This document shows, one piece after another, positions 48,426 to 61,200 of a DNA stretch of 64,000 nt. Both the position numbers and the translations under genes were made by a program. The notes under the pieces are model-generated. The model was not told the DNA's origin. It saw nothing but the letters and a program-made list of their open reading frames with translations, and made no database searches. The stretch is from Eremophila alpestris peregrina (lineage: Eukaryota > Chordata > Aves > Passeriformes > Alaudidae). Location: assembly GCA_009792885.1 (NCBI GenBank), contig WMCF01000008.1:16726952-16790951 (forward strand), given 5' to 3'. The stretch's first letter is position 1. The number at the start of each line of letters is the position of its first letter.

Positions 48426-51400
48426 GCTGTAACTGAACTCGATAAAATGTCCTGACTTGTTTTATGGCTCTACCTTCCTAGTCCTCATTTCAATTATCTT
48501 GTTCCACATGGATAATTTGTAATTTCTTGAGATTTCTAATAAATACTTTAAGTAATTATGGGTCTAGGGATTAGAGCTAGTTCCAGTTTCAGAGCTGAAA
48601 TGGAAAGACAACCTTACTGCTAAGGTAATTTGCTTGAGCAGGAAAGAGTCTCAAGATATGTGTTTCTCTCACCTCATACTAGGTGTTTAAGGAGCAGCCA
48701 GGCATCCCAGACTCCGTGAGAGTCAATGGAAAGAAATAGGTTTCACTAGAGAGTGGTGAGTTTGATCTCTTTCAGACTTAGGAATAAATGAATCATGAGC
48801 TCTGTACTCTTATTTCTCTCCATGAGCCGCAGAGTGAGTTCTTTAAATGCCTGAATTAGGACAGATTCATCTACTCTCCTATTTCCTATATAATCCAGAT
48901 ATTTCTGGTAGATGATCCCAACAGTCTATCCCTTGCTCATAATCTGTATGTGCACATTTTGTGTATAAAAGGCCCAAGCCATGGTGGAGAGCAATAATTT
49001 AATTGCAGAAACTAGAATTTAAAGTTTGAAATTTTATAAATTGGTTGTAACAGTTAAGATGCAAGAGTGGGAACATAAATAAAGTGAACCATATTCATAA
49101 CTGTTCTATATTTATCTGCCTGTGTAATGAGAAGTTACCAACACACTCTTTTTCCCCTGTGTATATGTTCATCTGAAGCTTCCACAGAGCAATTAAGATA
49201 CTCTGCTTCCTTATTAATTTTTATAAATATTCCTGTTAGCAATTCTTTGATCCAAATAAGTGCTTGTCCTTCCTGAGGTCTCCTAGATGATGCTGCTTTA
49301 GATTAATTGCTTATTTTGCTAAAAAGGATTTACCAGTTAAGAAACGCAGTAGAAAAATGTTGCTGACTTCATTAAAATATGCTGCAATATGTAACAGGGA
49401 GTATCAATATTGCTGCCATTTAAAGATCAGTGAATTCTATACATTGATTCCTGAACTCAAAACCTTCTTGGACTATTTTAAAGTGCTAAGATTTTTTGCC
49501 TACATCTTGATCTTTGCCTAAAAACTTATTCCCTCTTGATGGTTTGTCTCAGCTTGTTCAGATTTTTTTGTGTGTTTAATTTGTATCTTGCTTTGATTTT
49601 GGTTTCAGCCAGAAGTAAAGCTATTGTTACATAATTAAGCCCATTAGCTTTGCATGAACAAAACTCAAGATGAATGAATATAACTTCTGTACATGTAGGC
49701 CAATAATTCCAGTGTACTGGGGCAAAATAGCAAAACAGTAGCATACCAGACCTAATGTCTCTATGCATACCACTTTGCTGGATTCAATATCTTATATTGC
49801 ATGGAGCTTTTGATAAAACATTTGAGTTGAAGTATGTTTCACATCTGTCTAACAGAGTGGAAATTGAGAATTAAAAACCTGCCAGCACAAAGCAATTGCC
49901 AGGCACTGGTAGTAACCATGGGACATATATCTGAGGTACGTTGTGTGAAGAGAAACCTGTTTATCTCTCTTATCAATGCCGCCCCAAAATAACCACTTTT
50001 CTTCTATGAGAAGCTCAATATATAACAGGAAAATGACACAAATTTAATCTTCAATAATTTCTAGGTTATTTCTTCCTACTGAACTGGCAAGGCCCAACTT
50101 GGACATGCATCTTTTTCTGAGTATGAAAACAAAATGCTACAACAGTGACACCAAACACGCAGTGGGAAAGAGCTTATTGTCATTACAGATTATGCCACGT
50201 GAAACCTTGAGAGAGCCATATGAACTTCATATCAGCCCTTTTAAATATCTCACAGCATTGCTATTTGAGTTACCATTTCTTTAATGACAGCATTTGTGAA
50301 TGCAGTGAAACATACTCAGAAAGTAGTTCTGGAAGCCATAGCTAACTCTTGAAATGTTGTGCTTAGTAGCTTGGCAATTTCCAGAAGGAAACAGCACAAA
50401 TTTCCAGTATTTTTACTTCAGAAAATGTTAGGAAACATAGGAAAAAATTTTGTTACAGAAAGTATGGCTAGACTAAACTATTATAATTATTATTAATCAG
50501 TGACAAGAATGTCATTTTAGGGACTGCCACAGGAGATCATAAGCTAAATAAAATTTGCTTTGAGATCTTTTTGTAATCCTCATCTCCTCATTACAGCTAA
50601 ACACTGGAGGCTCTTTCCTATCCTTTTGGGCAACTAAACATGTCAAACTCTGTTCTGTATTTTGTGGCTTGATTACTCTGTCACTGACACATGCAATCTT
50701 GCCACAAACACAGCCAACCATGAAGCAGCTATCAAAAACATTTTTACAGCCATCAGGTGCCATTATTGCACATCTGGTGCAAATTCTTCACAACTTCTCT
50801 GCTGCATCGAAGAAAGGGTGCTTATTTCCACTCTTTGTAATGTCACCTCTCGTTTTTACTACTCATCCATTTTGTGGGGGTTCATGCATTTTTTCTTGCT
50901 TGAGCTTTCTTCCATTCTCCCTGTAGGCTTCCACAGACATTGGTTTTTTGTTTTCTGTCTTTAATACTCTCCATAACTGCAAAACAAATAAAAGGCCTAT
51001 AATTGCAAAGCTCCAAATATGCCAAGGACAAGACCAGATCACTCTTTTTTCTGCTTCTCAGTTAACCAGGATTTCCATTTTTCTGTTATACTTAATAGGC
51101 TGTAAAGTTTGGGACCCTGAAAGTGCTATGGAGACCATTTATCTGCTCTGTATTTCTGCACTGGCAAACACCATAGGGTCATAATGTGCCTGGGGTTCTG
51201 AACAGTGTCATGATTGTAAAAATTACAGCCAGCAACACTATTAGGAATTAAATGCAAAGCAATCTCGGTCAAGGTAGCTTTAAATCTAAAACCAAACAAA
51301 TCAGGATGATAGGAAAAAAAACCCCTAATCTATCCATTCTGATTTTTTCATCTATAAATCTAAGGGAATTTTGGCTATCTAGGAAAATTTTGCCTCTCAG

Positions 51401-54400
51401 GCAAAATACGTATACAATATTATATTTCCATATAATAAAAAGGATTCTGAGAGTTAATTTTTTTGGATATGTTTACAAACATAAGTTTCTATGTGTTCTT
51501 GAATGACTAGAGGGGAAAACTCCAGAGCGTTATCAGGATACCAAAAAATAAGAACAAACCGAGAAAGCAGTGAAGAATAAGAACAATTTCTGAGTGCACT
51601 GGAGAGGTGTGTCTATTTTCCCACACAACAGGATAAAAGTGTTTCCCTTCTATACATTTTTGAGATTATACATTGTAATATCATAACAGCTTTATTTTAC
51701 ATTCTAGATTGCAGAATATTCCAGAAATACTCCTTCAACAAGGAATATTATTAAACATTTAATTTTTTTCTTTTTCACTTCTATAATAACCTTGTTCCCA
51801 CAGAGGGAATTCTTTTTCTTCTCTGATACAGTGTGGTTAATCATTATTTATTTTCCTTTTCAGAGCTGCAGACTCATTATAAAAATGTGAGTAGCTAGCA
51901 CTTAAACTTCTAACTGAAAGCCACTTATAGGCATTAGATCCATGAACTTTGAACTCCTGTGCGCTCTTACCATTGTTAATCTACAAAGAAACTGTCTTAT
52001 GGTGTTGATAAGTATATCCACAAGGCTTCTTTGTGCCACCACAGAAGCCATTTTATACATAATTACATGTTATGAGAGACAGAAAACATGTAATGTTTGT
52101 AGAACCAGGACATCCAATATTTGCAAATTCTAAAAGAGCAAGAGATAAAATTTTCCCCAGTAAACTCTAATGGCTTAAAAGCCAATAATAATAAGTGTTT
52201 CTTCCTGTAGTTAATAAAGATTGACAGCAAGCATAAATGAAACCAATATATAAGTGAAAGAAAGGAGAATTGTCATCATGAATTATATTGGTGAAGTTGA
52301 GAGTAAAATTCTTATTGTCTGGGTGTTTAGGCAAAAAAAAAAAAATTATACAACTGGGAGACAGGAATTTTATAAGACCAGGATACTAATTGTTTCTGCA
52401 GAATTTACCGTATTTTGGCAAAGAAGATATTAAATGATGAGTGTAGGTCCCCTGCCTTTAAGCAACTGAACCAAATTAACACCAATATAAATTTTTTCAT
52501 TGAGATCTCTTTTCCCTTTAGATTAAGTAAATAAAATCTGTCTTGTATTCAAGTGTAACAGATAAAATCACTGTTTTTCACAAGCATTTCATTCTGTCAG
52601 GTGCATACAATTATTTCCCTCTCTGATCCTCTGCATAAGACACTCAATGACTCCCTAGAATATTTCAATCAAATTATCATCTGGGGATTACATGAAATTG
52701 TATTGATACATTACATGTTATCCATGTTAAGTTAATGCATTGCACTAGATAGAAAATACCATGGATAATTTGATGCTCATTGAAGAATTTATTTTAAGCA
52801 GTTACAAGCAGGCCAGACAGAAATGCTTTTTGCATTCTGGAGGAACTGGTTAAAAGGTCTCATGATGAACTAGTTGAAGTAACAAGGCAGTGCAGTGCTG
52901 CTGATCATTCAAAGGACTCTTTTGGGTGGATTTTCATACGAATTTCTTCTTTTCTGTTGGAGGGCAGGCACCTAAGGTTCACACAGCCATCTCTCAGATC
53001 ACGGTCAGAGAGCAGGAACTCCCTCCCACTTGCATCTGCCATTGCAGTGGATGAAGTGTAGTTGCCCTAAATTATTTCAAGAGGAAAAAAGTTATCTTGT
53101 CCTTTATGAATTCAGTAATGTTCTATTTAATAATTAATAGACCTGCTTTCACACCATTTATGCTTCCCCTCCCTCCAAAAACCAAACCAACCAACCAACC
53201 AAAAGCAAATCCCACATTATGATCATTCCTAGTTATTAAAAAAAATAAAACCAAAAATAATTTCAATACTTTGTAGAAATCTATGAAAGTGTATAATCCT
53301 AAAATCTCACCATTGCATCTCCACAAGATACTTTTGGCCTGTTTTAGCACTCCATGCTGCTCAGATTTTCCCTGGCCAGTGCAATGGTGAGTGCTCTTGT
53401 AATGGCTGTGCTGCTGAAGCCTGTCGATTAGAATTTATCTGAGCAGTCCAAAGGAATGCAGAGCACAGAACATTTTTCTGCTGAGCTACACAGGAACACT
53501 GCAGCTCCACTTAGTTCTTCCTGCTGATTGCTGCATAAATGCTAACCAGCTGGAGAGCAACTGCACTTCTCAAGGACAGGCAGCAGAGACCTGCACCTAC
53601 GGTGTGTGGATGTCTGCAGTAAAGGATCACTCTTGCAAGCACTCTTTTGAACACAGTGCCCTGCTGCTTGGTGAAAGGAGTATGCTGATTCCTGCCTTTC
53701 CCTCAATAAAGGAACAGTTCAGCGCAGGATTGCTGAACACAGGATTGGGATTTTTGGTCCAAAGGGTTCCAGACAATGGTTCTCCAATTCCAGTGCATTT
53801 ATGTAGTCTCTTCTGGTTCCCAGACTGGCTCTGGTCACAGAAATGGAGTATCTATTAATAACAAGAGAGACAACATTTTGCTGCCTACATTTTACACACA
53901 GGAAGGAACAAAATTAGCTTTTGTAATAATTCATTAAGATAAGACTGGCTCCTTACCCACCACCACCTCAAGAGCTGGTTTGTGCATACATATTTGTAGA
54001 GTACTAGGTCACTACTTCTGCAGAAGGTTTGAAAATCACAATTGTAAACACAAAAGGAAATCAAAGTAAACTGATGGTGACTTGAGATGTGAAAGCAATC
54101 AGAAGATGAGCATGGTGTGGAGCCATGTAAGTAAACTAGATGGAGCAAAAGCTGGATCAGTCAGCATAGAGAGAAAATAAAGAACATAAATTAGCAGTCT
54201 AACCCAGTGGATGGAAGAATCACAAAATATTGTGACTATACTGGTGAATGGTAATGCAATTTAAAGGCTGCTTTCTAATACACAAGTGCACAGGGATAGA
54301 ATTCAAGTAGTGACATTCTTCTGTTTCAGGAATTACATTTTTAAATTTTCATGGTTTTTTAATGTGGCAGGATTTCTTTGGAGATTTTGTATATAATTTA

Positions 54401-57400
54401 TGTGAATCTCAGTAACTTATCAATTTATAATCTTGGTGCAGAGAGATCAGAATAATAAAATGCAAATCATTTCCAAACTAGTTCCATTGGCATTCATCCA
54501 TTTTTCTTCTAAATCCCTCCTCAAACATCACTTCTCACATAAAAATTATATATTCTAACTTATTCAGCTCTTTCTTTCAAAGAATGATTTGGTTACCTCT
54601 AATAGAATGAGTACTTTATGACCCTACTGTTCTTTGCCTTGAAAATGGCAATATGCAGTCATGAAATGTTTTAAAGTTTGATGTAAATATATCTGCAATT
54701 GTTATTCAATCAGGAGAAATTTTAACAGAGAATTAATCTGGATCTTGGATAGCTGAGTTTAACAGTCCTGGATTTTCAGATTCATTAATGATAAACTGTA
54801 ACTTCAAAATAATCTATCATTATATATCTTAATAATTTTTATTGATAGTATGTGAGCCTGGAAAATTCATCTGGAAGTATAACCAAAGAAATCAATCCAG
54901 TATATCCTGGTGTCTTCCTGGTGCATTTTATTCTATGCAGGTCCAAAGATGTCCAAAGGTACAGCAAACACATTTTGATTCCAAGATGAAGGATCATATA
55001 ATAAGGTCCACAAATAATAAGGAATTAAAGTATAAAGCAATCCCAAACAAACTGCAATAAACATAAAATGTAAGACTTTATGTTCAAGGTTGGAATATTT
55101 GAGTGATGTCTTGGCTTCCATCAGTTTGCCTGTTTCAACTTGGAAACCTCACTTAAGGGTTGAACAAGCAATAACTTTTATGAAGGGAAATGTAGGCATA
55201 AAATCAGTTGCAAGCATGACTTCAAGAGTCAGCAAATTCCCTTCTCACATAATACTGCACACTTGCAGCAAGCCATAGAGTCTAGAGGATAATCCTCAGC
55301 TCTTAACAATATTTTTTTCAGAACAAGAGGTATTGAGCATTCTGTCAGAAAGTGTCTATTTTAGATTAAGAAAAGAGCAAGAATAAAAGTTAAGATTAAT
55401 CATGTTTTCTCTCTTCTGGAAGGATTTCCTGATAATAAAATTGACTTTAAAATTCTGAAGATATGATGAAGATCTTAATATTAAAGGGATGAGCCTCTAG
55501 TGCTCTCTGAATGATGTAGCAACAAAATACCAAAAAAGTAGATCCAGAAGACAATAGGGCGTGATAGAGGTGACTCTAGAACATAGCTCATTTTTCTCTC
55601 CTTTCTTGCAGGGAGTCTTAGGAATTAAAAAAAGAAAATAAAAATAAACCGACCAGTGCTTTAAAATATGTAATGGCAATTAGTAGAAGGACTATAATTA
55701 AGATTTTTATTACAATACTTTTGTGTCATCACTATAAAAGAGTAACATGAGATACATTTTCAAATACTGATATCATAACATATTAATATGATAATCCTAT
55801 CGCATTTAAATTTTTGTTTGCAATAAAACATCTTGCAGAAGCAATGTCATGTGGCTACTTTCTTTTATTTCTTTTATCTGTGTTATAACAATTCTTTTTC
55901 ATTGTGAAAGGGACCATATAATTGGAAGAGTTCTTGACATGTGCATGGAAATAGAAGGATGTGTTCAGAAGCAGTCTCACTGACTCACTGACCACTTGAG
56001 ACTGAAATAATGAGCCAATTGAAATATATATTGTGATTTTATCTAGAGGAGATATTTCTTCTATATTAGCATTTTCTTGGCTCTTCTTACAAAATGAGAA
56101 TGAGTTGGAGAGAACTGAATGAGGGAACCAAACATGATCAGAGGTTAATTAACCCATGATCCACAAGGACGAGAGAAAGCAAATCATAAGGTACCATCAT
56201 ATATTTCTATTCTTTCAGTTATTATGCTGATCAGCTGGACTATTTTAATTCCCTCTCTGGTAAGGGGCTAGTTACAATACACTTTTAACAATACTCATTA
56301 CTGGATTTCTCAAATAGACATTATCAGGATTAACATAAAATTATGCATAATATTATAACTATTACATACCTGCCCTTCTATAAACAGGAATTGACCCATT
56401 TTGGGGTACCTAAAATATGCTCCCAACATTTTAGCAAAGTAACACTGATCTTTTGTATTCACTAGATATCATTGATAAAGCCCTTGAATATTTCTATCAA
56501 ATTTAACATTCTTAACTATTCCCAGTATGTCCAATGGATGAATTTCAAAATACTTCAAATATAATTAAGCAATACAGCATCCCATGAGTAAAGAAATGTA
56601 TCTCTCTCATAAAGGAGAAAAATCAGCTGCATTGATTTGGAAGAAATCCTTCAAGAAAACACCAGGTTGGTTTCTGTTATCTTGGTAAATTGTAAAACAA
56701 GAAAAAAGGTTGTTACAGAGATACTTTAAGAAATAAAGGAAGATGAAAACACACACTAAAAGTTATAGGTGATATTCATAGCAGATGTAAGACAAAAAAG
56801 AAAAAAATAAAGGGGTGGGGGCTTTTTTTCCTAAGGTTGTAGGTAATATATCAGCTTTTATTCAGCAACATACCTTGGAAAATGTTTCTCTTTTGAATAA
56901 AAAATTTGTGTGGTAAAAAACATATAAATCTGATGGGTAAATATATTACTTAAATGGCAATATCTAAGAAGAGTCAAAAACTCCAAATATAAACACTGAA
57001 TCTACTGCTGTACAGAGAGAACCAAAAATGTCAAAGACAAAATGAGAAAAACATATTTTCAAACTTCAACGCTTTCTCATGCCTGAAATAATCGGAGTCA
57101 CAAGTCCCCCAAATGTGTCTATATACATACATATATGTTTATGCATGTTCCTCCAAATATATGCTTTATCTTCACTGTGGTAAAACTAATGACTAAAATG
57201 TCATCTTGTTGCACAGCAACATGGATTTGGGATATGATAAGAGACTATTGCAAATCTGTTATTTTTATTGGTTTGGTTTTTATTTATTTATTGGTGATAA
57301 TATAAAGAACCTCCTTTCAATCACCGTGCAGAATCAGTGAAGCACAAGCAATGTTTCATTTATAATCAGTGGGAAAAGAGGTGAGTAATGTGTATGAATA

Positions 57401-57707
57401 AAGAATATAAAAAGTCCTGAGTTCCTGATGATCTTATTATGACAAAAAGAAAAGATATGAACTCAACCAAAGAAAATGTGAGAGGGGGAAAAGTTGCACT
57501 GCAGTGATGTGGGTGGTCTCTGTTACATTGCAGTCATTGTATGGAAGTGTTTCTACTCAGTCACACACTATTTTAAAAATCTGCCATATTAACGGTATCA
57601 TTTCTTTTCTCTTCAGTTTTTTAGAAGTTTCATAAATGTATTTACTTCTGGTTATTTTCCTTTTTACTCCAAAGTTTTATTGTGAATTTCACAGGGGATC
57701 CTAAGAC
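48426..57707. other. About 9.3 kb with no recognised gene
   Basis: AT-rich, unique-looking DNA. A less AT-rich block at 53.34-53.83 kb contains an AATAAAGG at about 53705 and a TATA-like GCATAAATGC at about 53532, but ends and target duplication could not be found. A 100-codon plus frame at 50662-50964 has no recognised domain. Small CCAA repeats lie at 53181-53204. Confidence 0.5.
53181..53204 (+). repeat. (CCAA)n microsatellite
   Basis: Short tandem array of ACCA/CCAA tetramers within an A- and C-rich tract. Confidence 0.75.
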
Positions 57708-57713
57708 AGGAAT
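57708..57713. repeat. Target site duplication AGGAAT, left copy
   Basis: AGGAAT immediately precedes the TG end of the LTR and is repeated exactly after its CA end at 58285-58290. A perfect 6-bp duplication is a signature of retroviral integration. Confidence 0.85.
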
Positions 57714-57879
57714 TGCAGGTGTTCCCTCTCTTGTAGGGCTAGCTCTGCCCAGAGGTGACCCTGCCACGATCTGTGGGTCGAGGACACACACAGACCCCAG
57801 GGGGTGCAAGAGTGGTAGAAACCTTCCTGCTGCAGTTGGAAAAAGAGGCTGACTCCTTTGGGGGTCTGAGTTCTCAGGG

Positions 57880-57885
57880 TTTATT
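57880..57885 (-). promoter_or_regulatory. Solo LTR polyadenylation signal AATAAA
   Basis: Minus-strand GAGCTCAATAAACCC, about 65 bp downstream of the TATA-like motif and about 165 bp before the LTR end. The spacing suggests a short R region. Confidence 0.65.
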
Positions 57886-57947
57886 GAGCTCGGGAAATTA
57901 CCCCAAGAGGGACTGGCCAAAGGAGCCCCTCTAAGGGGTGTGCAACA

Positions 57948-57956
57948 CCTTTTAAC
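57948..57956 (-). promoter_or_regulatory. Solo LTR TATA-like box
   Basis: CCTTTTAAC on plus reads GTTAAAAGG on minus, 25 bp closer to the polyadenylation signal than the inverted CCAAT motif at 57981-57985. Position and spacing fit an LTR core promoter. Confidence 0.5.
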
Positions 57957-58284
57957 GGGGGGAGGGACAGTAACAACAAACCAATCAGAAGGGATTGGGG
58001 TGTGGTTACAATCTGGATAGACATCAACTGGGAGCAATGGGGAGAACTTGAGGGAGGGAAAAACATGTAACAATGAATCACCAAGCAGAACTGGGAGAAC
58101 TTTCCAGTACAAGGGGACAGGTTTAAGGGAAACGGAGAGGTGCCAGGGGAGGGCACAGGGGAGATGGACAGGAGCTCAGGGAGGGGTGCATCAGGGAGGC
58201 AGACCAGGCAGAATCAAGGGCAAACAGCAAAAGGGGGTAACTTGGAACAAACCAAATACAAACGGAAAATAACAAACCCCAACA

Positions 58285-58290
58285 AGGAAT
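58285..58290. repeat. Target site duplication AGGAAT, right copy
   Basis: Exact match of the left copy at 57708-57713, immediately outside the CA end. Confidence 0.85.
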
Positions 58291-61200
58291 AATAATTATT
58301 TTAATATATATTTACTAAGATATCACATTTCATTCTTTCATTCATCAGTCCAAAACACTTCCATGCTGCAACTTGTGTGAATATTTTGCTACTGCTTGTA
58401 GCAAAGGGTTGTTATAATACCTCATCCACAAAAATGCATGCCAGTGGTTTCTTCTCCTGCTCGAAGAGTGAACACGTATTCTCTCATCTTGTTTTACCAT
58501 TTCTGAGTCACAATTCTGAGGAAGTTTATTCACACTTAACTTTGTCAAATCATTCCCAACAAGACTGGGCAAACTTCCTGCTCATTAGTACAGATGCAAC
58601 CAATCATTATTTCACCATTTTACTTGGAGTAAATGTACACTAATTTCCAGAAATAATTATGAATTTCAAGGATTCATATTACAGAATGAGTACAGTCAGT
58701 TCCAAAATATGATCATAACTCACTCAAGAATTTTCATGCTTAACAACCTATTCAGATGCGCATGTTGTGCTTCCTTCCATTCATAAGTGTTGACATGAAT
58801 AAAAGCCTTTGCCCTCATATCAGTGTATTTTTCACATTCCTTTAGAGGAATTTCTGTCCGGTGTACTTTTTTTCCTTTTTTCATACCTGTCAAGTAGCAT
58901 ATTCTAAAGCATCACCTCAGAATTAATTAGAGCTTTGTAACATGAACTCACAGACACCATTTGAAATCATCTAGTCCCAGACTAGATAGATATTGTCTGA
59001 ATCACATTAGTTCAAAATCGAAAAAACTTTAAAAATCCCTTACAAATAAAATCAAGCAACCATCTCAATTCTGTCTATAAATCAGCCAATCTCCTAACAT
59101 TCAGGAGGAAACTATGGACTGTGGGACAAACAAACCCAAGAGTTTTCACAGGCAGAAGCTGACTACCTTCCCACCAAAAAATTTTGAAGTGAGGTCTTCA
59201 CAGAATTGTATTTGTAGTCGAGCCTCTATCCTGGAAGCTGTACAATGAAGAGGCTCTTATAGTTTGCACTTCAGTTTTCTTCTTGTCCTCCCAGTTGCTG
59301 CTACTGACGCAGACTGGAGAAAAAATTTTTGTCTATAATAATTTCATAAAAAATGTTTTTTAGGATACACAGGCTTGTATTAAGATATACGCCATATCTT
59401 GCATTCTTTTTTAAAATATTTTGTCAGTGCCATCAGAACTGACCTCTCTTCTTCCTATTTTTCTCTCCCTATGCACTCTTATGAGGCTGTCATTTAATGT
59501 AAAGAATAGTGGAACACTGCTGTACCTGTGAGGATGAAGCAACAGTGGACAATTTTCTTCTCAGTACATATTTTCTGTAAACAATTTGAAAAGTAAACAT
59601 AAAGTTCTCTAAATTCAGCAGCTCTTTATGGCACATAGAGTTAAAGACTCTGTGCATCTGCAATGTCAGTGATGAACTAGGACCCAAGAATGTTTTCTTT
59701 GTGCTAGTAATAAATCTGCTCCATAAGCTGCTGCAAAGCCCAATGAAGACAAAATATTCTTTTAAGACCTGAAACTTGTCCATCCTTCCCCTCCCCCAAC
59801 TTTAATCTGACAAGAAAACTCATAAGTTTTATGGTATGCATCTGAGATCATTGAGTGATTACTGCCACCTAGTTAATTCTCAATGCAATGAATTACGTAC
59901 AATTAGTGTAAATGAAAGGCCAAGCCTTCAGTTGATGTATCTGACAGGAGATAATAAAAAATGCTTAGAACATCCAGACACTTTTCCCATAGGGAAAAAA
60001 TTGCTTTCTGACATACATATTTTTTTGTGCTTATCTAATCTTCTTTTCCAGGCCCCAGAAGGCACACTGACAGGGATGGTTTTCCCTCATATCAACGCAC
60101 ACTCCTGCCTAGGATACACTCACGTGTATGCTGAGCTTTCCCTCTGTAATACAGCACTTTCCAAAACATTTTGCCTCCATGTTATACGTACAGTCTCTGA
60201 ATTCATGAAGAAAAGAAAGGAAAAAGCCCTCTGTGGATGCTGAGGACAGGGAGAGGTTGTACCTGCATGAGCCACATGTAAAAGGAAATCATAAGGGGTA
60301 AGACAAGGATATCTCATTGTAAGAGTGCCATTGCTCTGTGACTTCATTCTCTTAATTAGAGCAGAAGCAAAACTTCATCATTAGTGTCACATTCCACCAC
60401 TCATAACTTACTTTTAATACTCCTTTGTTTCTTTCTACCCCAATTTTAACAACTCCAGTGCACACCTCCTTCTGAGGAGCCACAGCAGCAAGAGGAGAGA
60501 GCAAGCCTGTGGTGCCTCTGTCAACTTTGTGACATCTCCAGTGACAACAAACTGAAATTTCATGAAAAGAGATCAGTCCATGAAATCTGCTTCTCTCTGT
60601 CTCAGCAGTAAAGCCCAAGGTGTCTGAAAGGGACCAAGCATTATTTGACCAAGGCCTTAAACTTCTAAAGAGGACTTTGAACGCAGAGCATAACTGGGAA
60701 AGAACAAACTCCCACTAGAATTCAGCTTGTTTGGAACAGTGCCTCTGTTATCCCATTAAAAATAAAGAAATTATGCAGACTATCTGCCTTGCCCCCAGAT
60801 CTTTTAGTCATGCCAAAAACTGCTTGTGTGCAACCAGCTCTACTTTGTCAGTCCTGGAAAGAGGAGAGAAAGCTCTCAGAAGGACTGATGAGAACTCTGA
60901 ATGCTAATTGCCTTTCTGACTGGAGAAGAATGCAGCAAAAAAAATATTATAAAGGAGAACAATGAAAAATTAGTTGCTTTGTTTAAATGCTTCCAGTTGT
61001 TGATAAATGCTCACTGTTTAGACTCACCATTTTTTTTTAGCCTGCAGCTGCAGAGCCTGTGTTCCTCGTTCCTTGCCATGACTGTTGATCTGACTGTCTG
61101 CCAGATAATCACCAATTCCTGCTCTGCTCTTTGCTTCAGTTATTTTTTTAAAAGCATTTTTTCTCCTTTTCTTGAACCTGATGATCTCACACCGGAAATT

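Larger units (their letters stand above)
57714..58284 (-). mobile_element. Solo LTR of an endogenous retrovirus, 571 bp
   Basis: On the minus strand it starts TGTTGGGGTTTGTTATTTTCC and ends GGAACACCTGCA, flanked on both sides by AGGAAT (57708-57713 and 58285-58290). Ends TG...CA plus a perfect 6-bp duplication make this a complete insertion. Promoter-like signals are in the right order on the minus strand: an inverted CCAAT box (plus CCAATCAG, 57981), a TATA-like GTTAAAAGG (57948-57956) and AATAAA (57880-57885). The upstream half is G-rich on the plus strand. Only one LTR is present with intact flanks, so the internal retroviral genes were lost by recombination between two LTRs, the usual origin of a solo LTR. 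The family is not assigned; a 6-bp duplication is typical of beta- and alpharetrovirus-like elements. Confidence 0.92.

Noticed and set aside
58130..58200. G-quadruplex in the solo LTR
   Set aside because: There are three close G runs, but the fourth is separated by a long loop, so a stable four-run structure is not evident from sequence.
57642..58272. Open frames on both strands across the 57.7 kb LTR (up to 156 codons)
   Set aside because: They run across the LTR boundary or depend on its low stop density, and none resembles a retroviral protein.
59836..60243. 135-codon plus-strand frame
   Set aside because: No family signature; an internal TTTTCCAG could be a splice acceptor, but no matching donor or recognisable peptide was seen.
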